From: Vogesella indigofera
GTDB lineage: Bacteria; Pseudomonadota; Gammaproteobacteria; Burkholderiales; Chromobacteriaceae
DNA length: 64,000 nucleotides
Reading direction: 5' to 3'
Assembly: GCF_003633895.1 (NCBI RefSeq)
Contig: NZ_RBID01000015.1
Span: 310,001 to 374,000 of the forward strand
Shown here: positions 34,456 through 43,574 of the stretch, piece by piece
How the letters are laid out: the number at the start of each line of letters is the position of its first letter
Position numbering within the stretch: position 1 is the stretch's first letter
Program-made: the position numbers and the translations under genes
The notes under the pieces: model-generated
What the model saw: the letters and a program-made list of their open reading frames with translations, nothing else
What the model was told of the DNA's origin: nothing
Databases searched by the model: none

Positions 34456-35394
34456 ATGTCTCCGTCTACGCCCATCTCCCGCATCGTGTTCATCATCCAC
34501 GGCCGCCACTGCCCCGACGGCCTGCCGCAGCAGCTGCTGCAACCGTTCCGCGACCGGTTCAGCGTCGACGTGCTGCTGACCACCTCCGCCAGCAGCGCCA
34601 CTCGCCTGGCGCGCGAGGCGGCGCTGTCCGGCGCGCGCTGGGTGATCGCCGTCGGTGGCGACGGCACCGTGCACGAGGTGGTCAACGGTCTGATGAGCGT
34701 GCCGGCGGCGCAGCGGCAGCAGCTGGTGCTGGGGGTGCTGCCCAGCGGCACCGGCAACGACTTCGTGCGCACGCTGGGCAGCGGCCGCCACAGCGACGAC
34801 TTGCTGGCGCTGATCGCCGCCGGCCACGCCTACCCGCTGGACCTGATCCGCGTCACCACCCGCGGCAGCGACGGCCAGCCGCAGGTGCGCTGGTGCAACA
34901 ACATCGCCTCGCTCGGCATCAGCAGCGACATCGTGCGGCGGGTGAAGCGCCTGCCGGCGTGGCTGCCGGCCAGCGCCGCCTTCTCCAGTGCGGTGCTGGC
35001 GGCGCTGCTGCGCTTCCGGCCGCGGCTGATGCGGCTGACGCTGGACGGCGAGACCATCAGTGGCCGTTTCCTGTGCCTGTCGGTGGCCAACGGCCGCTAC
35101 TTCGGCAGCGGGCTGGGCATCGCGCCGCAGGCCAGCGTCAACGACGGCCTGTTCGAGCTGGTGCTGATCCGCGACGGCAACGGCCTGGACTTCCTGCGCC
35201 TGCTGCCGCAACTGCGCGCGGCGCAGCCGCTGCGTGACCCGCGGGTGCGCTACCTGCGCGGCCGCCAGCTGCAGGTGGACGGCGCGGCGGCGGACTGCCC
35301 GCTGGAGCTGGACGGCGAGCTGTGCGGCAGCACGCCGGTCAGCTTCGAACTGGTGCCCGCCGCCTTGCAGTGCCTGATGCTGCCGCCCGGCTAA
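34456..35394 (+). CDS. Diacylglycerol/lipid kinase family protein (YegS-like)
   Basis: Protein of 312 residues of the DAGK catalytic-domain family. AVGGDGTVHEVVNGLM (the nucleotide-binding GGDGT) and VLPSGTGNDFVRTLG are diagnostic. It probably phosphorylates diacylglycerol or a related lipid at the inner membrane with ATP. I chose ATG 34456 where the domain begins (ISRIVFIIHG); the upstream frame runs through repeat sequence. The ribosome-binding site is weak. A motif pair (34366-34375 imperfect, 34383-34392 exact) precedes it, and MITE-like copies flank it on both sides. Confidence 0.88.
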   Translation: MSPSTPISRIVFIIHGRHCPDGLPQQLLQPFRDRFSVDVLLTTSASSATRLAREAALSGARWVIAVGGDGTVHEVVNGLMSVPAAQRQQLVLGVLPSGTGNDFVRTLGSGRHSDDLLALIAAGHAYPLDLIRVTTRGSDGQPQVRWCNNIASLGISSDIVRRVKRLPAWLPASAAFSSAVLAALLRFRPRLMRLTLDGETISGRFLCLSVANGRYFGSGLGIAPQASVNDGLFELVLIRDGNGLDFLRLLPQLRAAQPLRDPRVRYLRGRQLQVDGAAADCPLELDGELCGSTPVSFELVPAALQCLMLPPG

Positions 35395-35400
35395 GAACCT

Positions 35401-35538
35401 GTTCAGTGTCTGCGGCCTCGGATCTCGATGGGGCGATACGGCGTTAAAAACGTCTTCGGCCACCTGTTTATATCCAGCTAAACGCCGCAGCCCCCGCCGG
35501 TTTTGCCTTGTCTCGCGTGAGCGCGACAGACCTTGAAC
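35401..35538 (-). repeat. MITE-like element, copy 2
   Basis: 138 bp, ends GTTCAGTGTC and GACCTTGAAC, which have drifted from the consensus. It starts 6 bp after the lipid kinase stop. It has the same orientation as copy 1. The rest of the 454-bp gap 35395-35848 holds a single GCGGCCAACC (35554-35563), a terminator and the glpK promoter. Confidence 0.75.
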
Positions 35539-35605
35539 AGATGCCGAGGCCCTGCGGCCAACCTTTGCACTGCAACATCCGCGCAACGGGTACCCTGCGC
35601 GCACA

Positions 35606-35637
35606 ATGCCGTTTTCCCGACCGGGAAACGGCATTTT
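35606..35637. terminator. Bidirectional intrinsic terminator between lipid kinase and glpK
   Basis: Stem ATGCCGTTT(T)CCC / GGGAAACGGCAT around a short loop, followed by a T-run on the plus strand (CATTTTTG) and an A-containing flank on the other side. Confidence 0.8.
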
Positions 35638-35729
35638 TGCCTTGCATCGCAACAACTTGTAGCCGCACGACTACACCACACTCCGCACTGCAACATCCGG
35701 GCTTTGTGTCAACTTTTTGACGGTGCGAA

Positions 35730-35788
35730 TTGACAGCCGCTTTGGCGGCACTACAATTCGAACGAAAGCAAAAACAACAAAATAAACA
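35730..35788 (+). promoter_or_regulatory. glpK promoter and candidate GlpR site
   Basis: TTGACA (35730-35735), a 16-bp spacer and TACAAT (35752-35757) form a near-consensus sigma-70 promoter. Just downstream, AACGAAAGCAAAAACAAC (from 35761) resembles the minus strand upstream of glpD (38430-38457), so it is a candidate operator for the DeoR-type GlpR encoded at 42169-42933. Confidence 0.65.
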
Positions 35789-35848
35789 CAAAAACAAACA
35801 ACAAAGAAACAACTCACAACACGGCCCGCGGCCGAGGAGACTTCTCAA

Positions 35849-37351
35849 ATGCAAGATCAATTCATTCTGGCGCTGGATCAGGGCACGACCAGCTCCCGGG
35901 CAATTGTATTCAACCGCAGTGGCGACATCGTCGCCTCGGCACAGAAGGAATTCCGCCAGATCTACCCGCAGCCGGGCTGGGTCGAGCACGATGCGATGGA
36001 AATCTGGGCCGGCCAGGTCGGCGTGGCCGCCGAGGCACTGGCGCGCGCCGGCATCCCCGGCAGCAAGATCGCCGCGGTCGGCATCACCAACCAGCGTGAA
36101 ACCACGGTGGTGTGGGACCGCGACACCGGCCAGCCGGTGTACAACGCCATCGTGTGGCAGGACCGCCGCACCGCGCCGTTCTGCGACGAGATCCGCGAGC
36201 GTGGCCTGGCCGACACCATCCGCAACAAGACCGGGCTGCTGGTCGACTCCTACTTCTCCGCCACCAAGGTGCGCTGGATCCTGGAAAACGTGCCCGGCGC
36301 CCGCGAGCGCGCCAATGCCGGCAAGCTGGCCTTCGGCACCATCGACAGCTGGCTGATCTGGCAGCTGACCCACGGCGCGGTGCACGTCACCGACGTGTCC
36401 AACGCCTCGCGCACCATGCTGTACGACATCCACCGCCTGCAGTGGGACGACGAGCTGCTCGACATCATGGGCATCCCGGCCAGCATGCTGCCGCAGGTGA
36501 AAAGCTCCAGCGAAGTCTACGGTCACACCCATGCCGCGCACCTGGGCGTGGCGATCCCGATCGCCGGCGTCGCCGGGGACCAGCAGGCGGCGCTGTTCGG
36601 CCAGCAGTGCACCACGCCGGGCATGGTGAAGAACACCTACGGCACCGGCTGCTTCATGATGATGAATACCGGCGACACCCCGATCGCGTCGCACAACCAG
36701 CTGCTGACCACCATCGCCTGGCAGGTCGGCGACAAGGTGCAATACGCGCTGGAAGGCAGCATCTTCATCGGCGGCTCGGTGGTGAAATGGCTGCGCGACG
36801 GCCTCGGCATCATCAAGCACTCACACGATGTCGGCCCGCTGGCGGCCGAGGTGAAGGACAGCGACGGCGTGTACCTGGTGCCAGCCTTCGCCGGGCTGGG
36901 TGCGCCGCACTGGAATTCCGACGCGCGCGGCACCCTCGTCGGCATGACGCAGGGCACCGGCGCCGCCCACATCGCCCGTGCCGCGCTGGACAGCATCGCG
37001 TTCCAGACCATGGACGTGCTGGGCGCGATGCAGGCCGACTCCGGCATCACCATCGCCGAGCTGCGCGTCGACGGCGGCGCCTGCGTCAACAATGTGCTGA
37101 TGCAGTTCCAGAGCGACATCCTCGGCACCCAGGTCGCGCGGCCGAAGATCACTGAGACCACCGCGCTCGGCGCCGCCTACCTCGCCGGCCTCGCCGTCGG
37201 CTACTGGCAGGGCACCGACGACATCCAGGGGCAGTGGCAGCTGGACACCCGCTTCTCGCCGCAGCTGGATGCCGCCACCGTCGATCGCTACGTCGCCGGC
37301 TGGCAGCGCGCCACCCGCGCCGCGATCAGCTGGGCCAACGACGCGGCCTGA
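35849..37351 (+). CDS. glpK: Glycerol kinase
   Basis: FGGY-family kinase of 500 residues that phosphorylates glycerol to sn-glycerol 3-phosphate with [56 protein letters not shown] and the C-terminal [16 protein letters not shown] are family signatures. GAGGAG lies upstream of the ATG. It is the first of the glp genes glpK-glpF-glpD; a MITE-like copy separates it from glpF, so the three may not form a simple operon. Confidence 0.97.
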   Translation: MQDQFILALDQGTTSSRAIVFNRSGDIVASAQKEFRQIYPQPGWVEHDAMEIWAGQVGVAAEALARAGIPGSKIAAVGITNQRETTVVWDRDTGQPVYNAIVWQDRRTAPFCDEIRERGLADTIRNKTGLLVDSYFSATKVRWILENVPGARERANAGKLAFGTIDSWLIWQLTHGAVHVTDVSNASRTMLYDIHRLQWDDELLDIMGIPASMLPQVKSSSEVYGHTHAAHLGVAIPIAGVAGDQQAALFGQQCTTPGMVKNTYGTGCFMMMNTGDTPIASHNQLLTTIAWQVGDKVQYALEGSIFIGGSVVKWLRDGLGIIKHSHDVGPLAAEVKDSDGVYLVPAFAGLGAPHWNSDARGTLVGMTQGTGAAHIARAALDSIAFQTMDVLGAMQADSGITIAELRVDGGACVNNVLMQFQSDILGTQVARPKITETTALGAAYLAGLAVGYWQGTDDIQGQWQLDTRFSPQLDAATVDRYVAGWQRATRAAISWANDAA

Positions 37352-37357
37352 GAGCGT

Positions 37358-37506
37358 GTTCACGATCTAGCGAGCTCACGCAAGACATGGCGAAAACGAC
37401 TGAGGAAGCGGCGTTTACAAATAGTAAATGAGCATTCCTGAACCGGACTTAACGCCGTATCGCCCCGTTGAGATCAAGTCGCAGCAGATCGTGCTCAGGC
37501 TCTAAG
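37358..37506 (+). repeat. MITE-like element, copy 3
   Basis: 149 bp between glpK and glpF, with ends GTTCACGATC and GATCGTGCTC. It is in the opposite orientation to copies 1 and 2. It starts 6 bp after the glpK stop. Confidence 0.78.
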
Positions 37507-37610
37507 CCAGACGCCGCGCCAGTAGCCAGACGCTGCCGGCGCGGCACCCTCCCCATCCTGTTTTCCCGCGGCGGCAGCGTGCTGCCCCGCGTTCGCTACG
37601 GAGTTTCAAC

Positions 37611-38315
37611 ATGAATCCACTATTCGGCGAATTCATCGGCACCGCGCTGCTGGTGCTGCTCGGCAACGGCGTGGTTGCCAACGTGATCCTGAAAGGGACC
37701 AAGGGTCATAACAGCGGCCTGATCGTGATCGCCTTCGGCTGGGCGATGGCGGTGTTTGTCGGCGTGTTCAGCGTCGCCGCCATCAGCGGCGCCCACCTCA
37801 ACCCGGCGGTCACCGTGGCGCTGGCGGTGGCCGGCAAGTTTGCCTGGGCCGACGCCCCCGGTTATATCGCGGCGCAGATGCTGGGCGGCATGGCCGGCGC
37901 GCTGTTGATGTGGCTGATCTACCGCGACCACTTCGACCATACCGACTGCGCCGACACCAAGCTGGCGGTGTTCTGCACCGGCCCGGCGATCCGCAGCACC
38001 GGCGGCAACCTGCTGTCGGAAGTGCTGGCCACCTTCGTACTGGTGTTCGCCATCCTCAGCATGGTGGCGCCGAAGGTGTCGCTGGGCGCGATGGACGCGC
38101 TGCCGGTGGCCTTGCTGGTACTGGGCATCGGCGTATCGCTGGGCGGCACCACCGGCTACGCGATGAGCCCGGCGCGCGATCTGGCGCCGCGCATCATGCA
38201 CGCCATCCTGCCGATCAAAGGCAAGCGCGACAGCGACTGGCGCTACAGCTGGGTGCCGGTGGTCGGTTCGCTGCTGGGCGCAACGTTGGCCGCGGTGGCC
38301 CACAGCGTGGCCTGA
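37611..38315 (+). CDS. glpF: Glycerol facilitator (aquaglyceroporin)
   Basis: MIP-family channel of 234 residues with six helices and two half-helices, inner membrane. The first NPA motif is intact (AHLNPAVTVAL, 64-66). The second, where E. coli GlpF has NPARD, reads SPARD (186-190): Asn is replaced by Ser, a one-base AAC to AGC change, while the selectivity-filter Arg189 remains. It lets glycerol in for GlpK, encoded just upstream. A TTCG-loop terminator follows the gene. The N-to-S change may alter selectivity; whether it is fixed in relatives is not known to me. Confidence 0.93.
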   Translation: MNPLFGEFIGTALLVLLGNGVVANVILKGTKGHNSGLIVIAFGWAMAVFVGVFSVAAISGAHLNPAVTVALAVAGKFAWADAPGYIAAQMLGGMAGALLMWLIYRDHFDHTDCADTKLAVFCTGPAIRSTGGNLLSEVLATFVLVFAILSMVAPKVSLGAMDALPVALLVLGIGVSLGGTTGYAMSPARDLAPRIMHAILPIKGKRDSDWRYSWVPVVGSLLGATLAAVAHSVA

Positions 38316-38373
38316 TCCCGACACCAACCGCGCCACATCGGCGCGGCCGTCGCCACAGATTGCACTCTCCCTC

Positions 38374-38397
38374 GACGCCTTCGGGCGTCTTTTTTTG
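38374..38397 (+). terminator. Intrinsic terminator after glpF
   Basis: GACGCC-TTCG-GGCGTC with a stable tetraloop, followed by seven or eight T. Confidence 0.9.
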
Positions 38398-38429
38398 CGC
38401 TCTACAAAAACACAAAACAAACATTTTTG

Positions 38430-38457
38430 ATCGTTTAATGTTGCTTTTGTGTTCGTT
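38430..38457 (-). promoter_or_regulatory. Candidate GlpR site upstream of glpD
   Basis: On the minus strand AACGAACACAAAAGCAACAT (and on to TTAAACG) resembles the 35761-35788 block upstream of glpK. The region is AT-rich compared with its surroundings. Confidence 0.45.
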
Positions 38458-38531
38458 TTTATCTATCTTCTATTATCAAGAGACAACAAGCGCCACGCCG
38501 TCAGGGCGGCGCGCCGTGCAAAGGAAAGCTC

Positions 38532-40061
38532 GTGGAAAGTTATGATCTGCTCGTGATCGGTGGCGGCATCAACGGTGCCGGCATCGCCCGTGACGCCGCC
38601 GGTCGCGGCCTGAAAGTGCTGCTCTGTGAAAAGGACGATCTGGCGGCGCACACCTCGTCGGCCAGCACCAAGCTGATCCACGGCGGCCTGCGCTATCTGG
38701 AATATTACGAATTCTCGCTGGTGCGCAAGGCGCTGCAGGAGCGCGAAGGGCTGCTCGACGCCGCGCCGCACATCATGTGGCCGCTGCGCTTCGTGATGCC
38801 GCACGATGCCGAACAGCGCCCGGCGTGGCTGATCCGCTGCGGCCTGTTCCTGTACGACCACCTGGCCCGTCGCCGTCGCCTGCCCGGCAGCGAGCGCATC
38901 CGCTTCGACCGCCACCCGGCCGGTAGCCCGCTGAAAAGCCGCTACCACCAGGGTTTCGTCTACTCCGACGGCTGGGTCAACGACGCGCGGCTGGTGGTGC
39001 TCAACGCGATGGACGCCGCCGAGCGCGGCGCCAGCATCCGCACCCGCACCGCCTGTGTCGCCGCGCAGCGCGACGGCGACGGCTGGCTGTGCACGCTGGA
39101 TGGCGAACACGGCCAGCAGCAGGTGCGCGCCCGCGCGCTGGTCAACGCCGGCGGGCCGTGGGTGCAGCAGCTGCTTGGCGGCGTGATCCACGCGCCGGCG
39201 CGCAAGGCGATCCGGCTGGTGAAGGGCAGCCACATCATCGTGAAGAAGCTGTTCGATCACGACTTTGCCTACATCTTCCAGAACCCGGACAAGCGCATCA
39301 TCTTCGCCATTCCCTACGAGCAGGACTTCACCCTGATCGGCACCACCGACGTCGAATACCACGACGATGCCGCGCGCGTCGCCATCGACCGCGACGAGAT
39401 CGCCTACCTGTGCGCGATGAGCAACCGCTACTTCGAACGCCAGATCGGCCCCGCCGACGTGGTCGCCACCTACTCCGGGGTGCGGCCGCTGCTGGACGAC
39501 GAGCACGACAACGCCAGCGGCGTCACCCGCGACTACGCGCTGGAGCTGGACAGCGACGGCGCGCCGCTGCTGTCGGTGTTCGGCGGCAAGATCACCACCT
39601 ACCGCAAGCTGGCGGAACAGGCGGTCGACCAGCTGGCGCCACTGCTGGGCAACACGCGCCCAAGCTGGACCGCCGGCCAGCACCTGCCCGGCGGCGACCT
39701 GCCCGGCGGCGACTTCGACACCTTCGTGCGCAACCTGCAGCAGGCCAAGCCGTGGCTGCCGCCGGCGCTGGCCACGCGGCTGGCGCGCGCCTACGGCAGC
39801 CGCGTGGACGCGCTACTGGGCACTGCGGCCAACCTTGCGGCACTGGGCGCGGAAATCCAGCCCGGGCTGTACGAGGCCGAGCTGCGCTATCTGGTGGACA
39901 AGGAATGGGCGACCTGCGCCGACGACGTGCTGTGGCGGCGCAGCAAGCTGCGCCTGCACCTGCCGGCCGGCGCCGAGGACGCGGTAGAACGCTGGCTGGC
40001 GGCGTATCGCAGCAGCCGGCCGGCAGCCAGTGTGCGCGAGACGCAAGCACACCAAGGGTAA
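38532..40061 (+). CDS. glpD: Aerobic glycerol-3-phosphate dehydrogenase
   Basis: FAD-dependent membrane-associated dehydrogenase of 509 residues that oxidises glycerol 3-phosphate to dihydroxyacetone phosphate and feeds the quinone pool. The FAD motif is LLVIGGGINGAGIARDAAGR; TSSASTKLIHGGLRYLEYYE and PLLSVFGGKITTYRKLAE are GlpD signatures. The start is a GTG at 38532 after AAGGAAAG. A copy of the dispersed motif lies in the coding region (39825-39834). It completes the glp uptake and catabolic set. Confidence 0.97.
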   Translation: MESYDLLVIGGGINGAGIARDAAGRGLKVLLCEKDDLAAHTSSASTKLIHGGLRYLEYYEFSLVRKALQEREGLLDAAPHIMWPLRFVMPHDAEQRPAWLIRCGLFLYDHLARRRRLPGSERIRFDRHPAGSPLKSRYHQGFVYSDGWVNDARLVVLNAMDAAERGASIRTRTACVAAQRDGDGWLCTLDGEHGQQQVRARALVNAGGPWVQQLLGGVIHAPARKAIRLVKGSHIIVKKLFDHDFAYIFQNPDKRIIFAIPYEQDFTLIGTTDVEYHDDAARVAIDRDEIAYLCAMSNRYFERQIGPADVVATYSGVRPLLDDEHDNASGVTRDYALELDSDGAPLLSVFGGKITTYRKLAEQAVDQLAPLLGNTRPSWTAGQHLPGGDLPGGDFDTFVRNLQQAKPWLPPALATRLARAYGSRVDALLGTAANLAALGAEIQPGLYEAELRYLVDKEWATCADDVLWRRSKLRLHLPAGAEDAVERWLAAYRSSRPAASVRETQAHQG

Positions 40062-40088
40062 GAGCTTGGCCGCAGCGTGCTGGAGCGT

Positions 40089-40227
40089 GTTCACGATCCC
40101 GCGCACTCACGCGAGACAAGGCGAAAACGGCTGAGGACGCGGCGTTTAGCTGGCGATAAACAGGCAGCCGAGGCCGTTTTCAACGCCGTATCGCCCCATT
40201 GAGATCAAGGCACAGCCGATCGTGAAC
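40089..40227 (+). repeat. MITE-like element, copy 4
   Basis: 139 bp with perfect 10-bp terminal inverted repeats GTTCACGATC / GATCGTGAAC, the best-preserved copy. It lies between convergent glpD and the RhtB-type gene, ending 6 bp before the latter's stop codon. Confidence 0.85.
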
Positions 40228-40233
40228 CGGCGC

Positions 40234-40872
40234 TTAGCCGGCGCGCTGTGGCTGCAGTGCCATGCGTACGGCCAGCGCGGCCAGCACGCTGCCCATCACG
40301 TAGCGCTGCGCCGCCAGCCAACGCGGCCTGGCGGCAAAGCCCGCGGCCAGGCGGGCGGCAAACAGCACGATCAGCAGGTTGACCGCAAAACTGATGGCAA
40401 TCTGGGTCAGCCCCAGCAGCAGGCTTTGCCGGAACACGCTGCCCGCCCCCGGCACAATGAATTGCGGCAGGATGGACAGGTAAAACACCGCGATCTTGGG
40501 GTTCAGCACATTGGTGAGGAAGCCCATCATGAACAGGCGCCGTGGCGAATCGGCCCTCAGGCTGCGCGTGGCAAACGGCGAGCGCGCACCGGGGCGCAGC
40601 GCCTGCCATGCCAGCCACATCAGGTAGGCGGCACCACCCCACTTCAGCAGCGCATAGGCCAGCGGCACGGCCAGAAACAGTGCCGTCAGCCCCAACGCGG
40701 CCGCCAGCATGTGCAGCAGGAAACCGGCCACCACGCCCAGCAGCGAGATCATGCCGGCACGGCGTCCCTGGCACAGGCTGCGCGACAGCAGGTAAAGCAT
40801 ATTGGGGCCGGGGGTCAGCACCATCAGCAGCGCCGCTCCGGCAAACAGCCACCACTGGGGTGAAGTCGCCAT
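40234..40872 (-). CDS. LysE/RhtB-family exporter
   Basis: Membrane protein of 212 residues with about six helices. VLTPGPNMLYLLSRSLCQGR at the N-terminus and LTNVLNPKIAVFYLSILPQF in the middle are RhtB-family hallmarks. The ATG at 40872 (MATSPQWWLF) follows AGGA. It probably exports an amino acid or analogue. It is downstream of an SDR gene on the same strand (58-bp gap), and the two may be co-transcribed. Confidence 0.9.
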   Translation of the reverse strand: MATSPQWWLFAGAALLMVLTPGPNMLYLLSRSLCQGRRAGMISLLGVVAGFLLHMLAAALGLTALFLAVPLAYALLKWGGAAYLMWLAWQALRPGARSPFATRSLRADSPRRLFMMGFLTNVLNPKIAVFYLSILPQFIVPGAGSVFRQSLLLGLTQIAISFAVNLLIVLFAARLAAGFAARPRWLAAQRYVMGSVLAALAVRMALQPQRAG

Positions 40873-40930
40873 CTTGTTTCCTTTCAGGTAAGCACATCCC
40901 TCGTCCGGCGGACCGCACGCCCGCCGCCCC

Positions 40931-41734
40931 TCACGATACCTTTGGCATAATGCGCTTGGCAAACAACGATGCGACCAGCCGCGTTACCTGGCGCCGCGAC
41001 AGCAGTCGCGGCAGCTGCGCGGTCAGGTAATTCACCCGGCCCGGCACGTGGTAGTGCCGCCCCGCGTCCAGCGCCCGCAGCGCCGAGGCCACCACCGACT
41101 CCGGCGAGGCCGCCGCCATGCCCGACACATCGGCGTTGGCCACCTCGGTAAAGCGGGTTTGGGTATTGCCCGGACACAGCGCCAGAAAGCGCACGCCGCT
41201 GCCCTCGTACTCGGCGGCCAGCGCCTCGGTCAGGTGCAACACATAGGCCTTGGAGGCGCCATACACCGCGATATACGGCAGGGGCTGGAACGCCGCGGTC
41301 GAGGCCACGTTGATCACCGCCCCCAGCCGGCGCACCTGCATCGCCGGCAGCAACAGCCGCGTCAGTTCGGTCAGCGCCACGATGTTCAGCATCAGCATGC
41401 GCTGGTAGGTGTCGGCGTCTTCGTCGAGAAAATGGCGCCATTTGCCGAAGCCGGCATTGTTGACCAGCAGGTCCACCGTCCAGCCCGCGGCCGTGATCTC
41501 AGCGTACAGCGCCGCCGCGGCACCGGCTTGCGCCAGATCGGCGACGATGACCAGCACCCTGATGCCATGCCGGGCCCGCAGTTGCGCGGCCAGCTGTTGC
41601 AACGCATCGTCGGAACGGGCGGTGAGAATGAGGTGGCAGCCGCGCTGCGCCAGCGCCTCGGCAAAGCAGCGGCCGATACCGGAAGAGGCGCCGCTGACCA
41701 GCGCGGTCATGCGTTCAAAAGGCAGGGATGTCAT
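40931..41734 (-). CDS. Short-chain dehydrogenase/reductase (DltE-like)
   Basis: Classical SDR of 267 residues: SGASSGIG, LLVNNAGFGKW, catalytic Ser in VINVASTAAF and YGASKAYVLHLTEAL (Tyr-x3-Lys). TARSDDAL after the second strand suggests NADP. The C-terminal part (VNYLTAQLPRLLSRRQVTRL) resembles SDRs acting on lipophilic substrates. It lies 60 bp downstream of a MerR gene on the same strand, so it may be under MerR control. The substrate is unknown. Confidence 0.9.
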   Translation of the reverse strand: MTSLPFERMTALVSGASSGIGRCFAEALAQRGCHLILTARSDDALQQLAAQLRARHGIRVLVIVADLAQAGAAAALYAEITAAGWTVDLLVNNAGFGKWRHFLDEDADTYQRMLMLNIVALTELTRLLLPAMQVRRLGAVINVASTAAFQPLPYIAVYGASKAYVLHLTEALAAEYEGSGVRFLALCPGNTQTRFTEVANADVSGMAAASPESVVASALRALDAGRHYHVPGRVNYLTAQLPRLLSRRQVTRLVASLFAKRIMPKVS

Positions 41735-41794
41735 CGCAAATGCTCCTGATGGGATAAGGAAGCATCAGCGTAAAGCTTGCCCTACAGGGCAAGG

Positions 41795-42169
41795 TCAAGT
41801 GCAGGTGACGGGGGCGGCACCGTAGTTCTGCGCCAGCTCGGCCTCCAGCTGCGCCAGCTGCTGCTGCAAAGCCTGCAGCCGTTGCAACTCCTGCTGGAAA
41901 TGCCGCTGTTTCTGCCGGATCAGCTGCTGTGCCACCGCCAGCGGAAAGCTGCCGGAGGCGGCCTTCAGTACCGCCAGCTCTTTCAGCTCCGCCAGGCTGA
42001 AGCCCACCGTCTGCGCGCGGCGGATCATGCTGACCAGATGCACGTCCAGTGGCTGATAGACACGGTAGTTGCCGCGGCGCTGCGGCACCGGCAGCAAGCC
42101 CTGCGCCTCGTAGAGGCGGATCGCCTTGCGCGTGGCGCCGGTCAGCGCCGCCAGCTCGCCGATCAGCAT
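41795..42169 (-). CDS. MerR-family regulator
   Basis: Protein of 124 residues: MerR-type winged helix at the N-terminus (MLIGELAALTGATRKAIRLY, GLLPVPQRRGNYRVY) and a Gln-rich coiled-coil dimerisation helix (residues about 78-115). No Cys-rich metal-binding loop is visible apart from a Cys near the C-terminus, so metal sensing is doubtful. Its ATG overlaps the glpR stop by one base (TGATG), so it is translationally coupled to glpR, an unexpected partner. The SDR downstream is a likely target. Confidence 0.88.
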   Translation of the reverse strand: MLIGELAALTGATRKAIRLYEAQGLLPVPQRRGNYRVYQPLDVHLVSMIRRAQTVGFSLAELKELAVLKAASGSFPLAVAQQLIRQKQRHFQQELQRLQALQQQLAQLEAELAQNYGAAPVTCT

Positions 42170-42933
42170 CAGGCCGCCACCACCAGCCGGGTATCACCGG
42201 CGGCCAGCACCTCGGCCATTTCCGCACTCACCGGCTGGTCGGTAAACAGCGCGTCCACCTGTGCCAGATGCCCCAGCTCCACCAGCGCCGGACGATCGAA
42301 CTTGGAATGGTCGGCCGCCAGCCACACCTGGCGCGACTGCTGCATGATCGCCTGCGTGGTCAGCACCTCGCGGTAGTCGTAGTCGCGCAGCACGCCGCCG
42401 TGCTCGATACAGGACACGCCGATGATGCCGTAGTCGACCTTGAACTGGCGGATGAACTGCACCGTCGCCTCGCCGGTCAGGCCGCGGTCGCGCTTGCGCA
42501 GCGCGCCGCCGGCGACCAGCACCTCGCAGTCCGGGTAGTCGCACATCAGGTTGGCGATGTGGAAGTTGTTGGTGATCACGCGCAAGCCGCGATGCTGGCT
42601 CAGCGCCTTGGCCACCTCCTCGGTGGTGGTGCCGAGGTTGATGAACAGCGAGGCGTTGTCGGGGATTTCCGCCGCCAGCGCGCGCGCGATGCGGCGTTTC
42701 TCGTCGATCATCAGCACCTGGCGCGCGTCGTAGGCGACGTTCTCGACGCTGGACAGCACGCTGGCGCCGCCGTGATAGCGCTGCAGCAGCTTGTTCTCGG
42801 CCAGCAGCGTGATGTCGCGGCGGATGGTCTGGTGGGTGACGGCGAAATGGGCGGCCATTTTCTCGACCGCGACATAGCCCTCGCGGTTAACCCAGGCCAG
42901 CAGGTCTTTCTGACGTTGATTGAGGATCAGCAT
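42169..42933 (-). CDS. glpR: DeoR-family glycerol-3-phosphate regulon repressor
   Basis: DeoR-type regulator of 254 residues: N-terminal helix-turn-helix (RQKDLLAWVNREGYVAVEKM then AAHFAVTHQTIRRDI) and the sugar-phosphate-isomerase-like effector domain with LFINLGTTTEEVAKAL, the region that binds glycerol 3-phosphate in GlpR. It lies 2.1 kb past glpD, on the opposite strand. It probably represses glpK/glpF and glpD until glycerol 3-phosphate accumulates. Its stop is fused by one base to the merR start. Confidence 0.9.
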   Translation of the reverse strand: MLILNQRQKDLLAWVNREGYVAVEKMAAHFAVTHQTIRRDITLLAENKLLQRYHGGASVLSSVENVAYDARQVLMIDEKRRIARALAAEIPDNASLFINLGTTTEEVAKALSQHRGLRVITNNFHIANLMCDYPDCEVLVAGGALRKRDRGLTGEATVQFIRQFKVDYGIIGVSCIEHGGVLRDYDYREVLTTQAIMQQSRQVWLAADHSKFDRPALVELGHLAQVDALFTDQPVSAEMAEVLAAGDTRLVVAA

Positions 42934-43013
42934 GCAAGCGGCACTTCCCTTATCCGAATGGCGTTCATTGTAACCGAGTCGCCGCCGCTGCTGCCCAACG
43001 GCATGCAGACGGC

Positions 43014-43045
43014 AAAACGGCCAGCCGCAGAGTTGCGACTGGCCG
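43014..43045 (-). terminator. Intrinsic terminator after gloA
   Basis: Stem CGGCCAG(C/T)CGCA / TGCGACTGGCCG type (43018-43045) around a short loop, followed on the minus strand by TTTT. It lies 18 bp past the gloA stop. Confidence 0.82.
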
Positions 43046-43063
43046 CTGCTTGATCGTATCGGC

Positions 43064-43453
43064 TTAGCGCGTGCCGCGCTGAATGAACTCGATCTTGTAG
43101 CCGTCCGGGTCTTCGACGAAGGCGATCACGGTGCTGCCGTGCTTCATCGGCCCCGCCTCGCGCACCACCTTGCCACCCTTGGCACGCACCGCGTCACAGG
43201 CGGCGTAGGCGTCGGCCACTTCCACCGCCAGATGGCCGAAGGCGTTGCCCAGCTCGTAGCTGTCGGTATCCCAGTTGTGGGTCAGCTCGATCACGCTGTT
43301 GCTGTCCTCGTCGCCGTAACCGACAAAGGCGAGGGTGAAACGGCCGTCGGGGTAGTCGTGGCGGCGCAGCAGGGTCATGCCCAGCACCTCGGTGTAGAAG
43401 GCAATGGCGCGGTCGAGGTTGCCGACGCGGATCATGGTATGCAGCAGGCGCAT
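43064..43453 (-). CDS. gloA: Lactoylglutathione lyase (glyoxalase I)
   Basis: Ni/Zn-dependent glyoxalase I of 129 residues. [20 protein letters not shown], then [20 protein letters not shown] and [10 protein letters not shown] carry the metal ligands His5, Glu and His, with the last Glu in [11 protein letters not shown]. It converts the methylglyoxal-glutathione hemithioacetal to lactoylglutathione in the cytoplasm. It is monocistronic with its own terminator. A single GGTTGGCCGC (43470-43479) lies in its promoter region. It is located 9 kb from nemA rather than beside it. Confidence 0.96.
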   Translation of the reverse strand: MRLLHTMIRVGNLDRAIAFYTEVLGMTLLRRHDYPDGRFTLAFVGYGDEDSNSVIELTHNWDTDSYELGNAFGHLAVEVADAYAACDAVRAKGGKVVREAGPMKHGSTVIAFVEDPDGYKIEFIQRGTR

Positions 43454-43574
43454 GGTGTTCTCCGGAAAAGGTTGGCCGCAACAGGCAGCGAGGCAGATCA
43501 GATGGGGACGGCGCAGGCGAAAGCAAAGCCAGCACCGGCCAGAACAGTGTGTTTGCGGGTCGTATCCAGAACAT

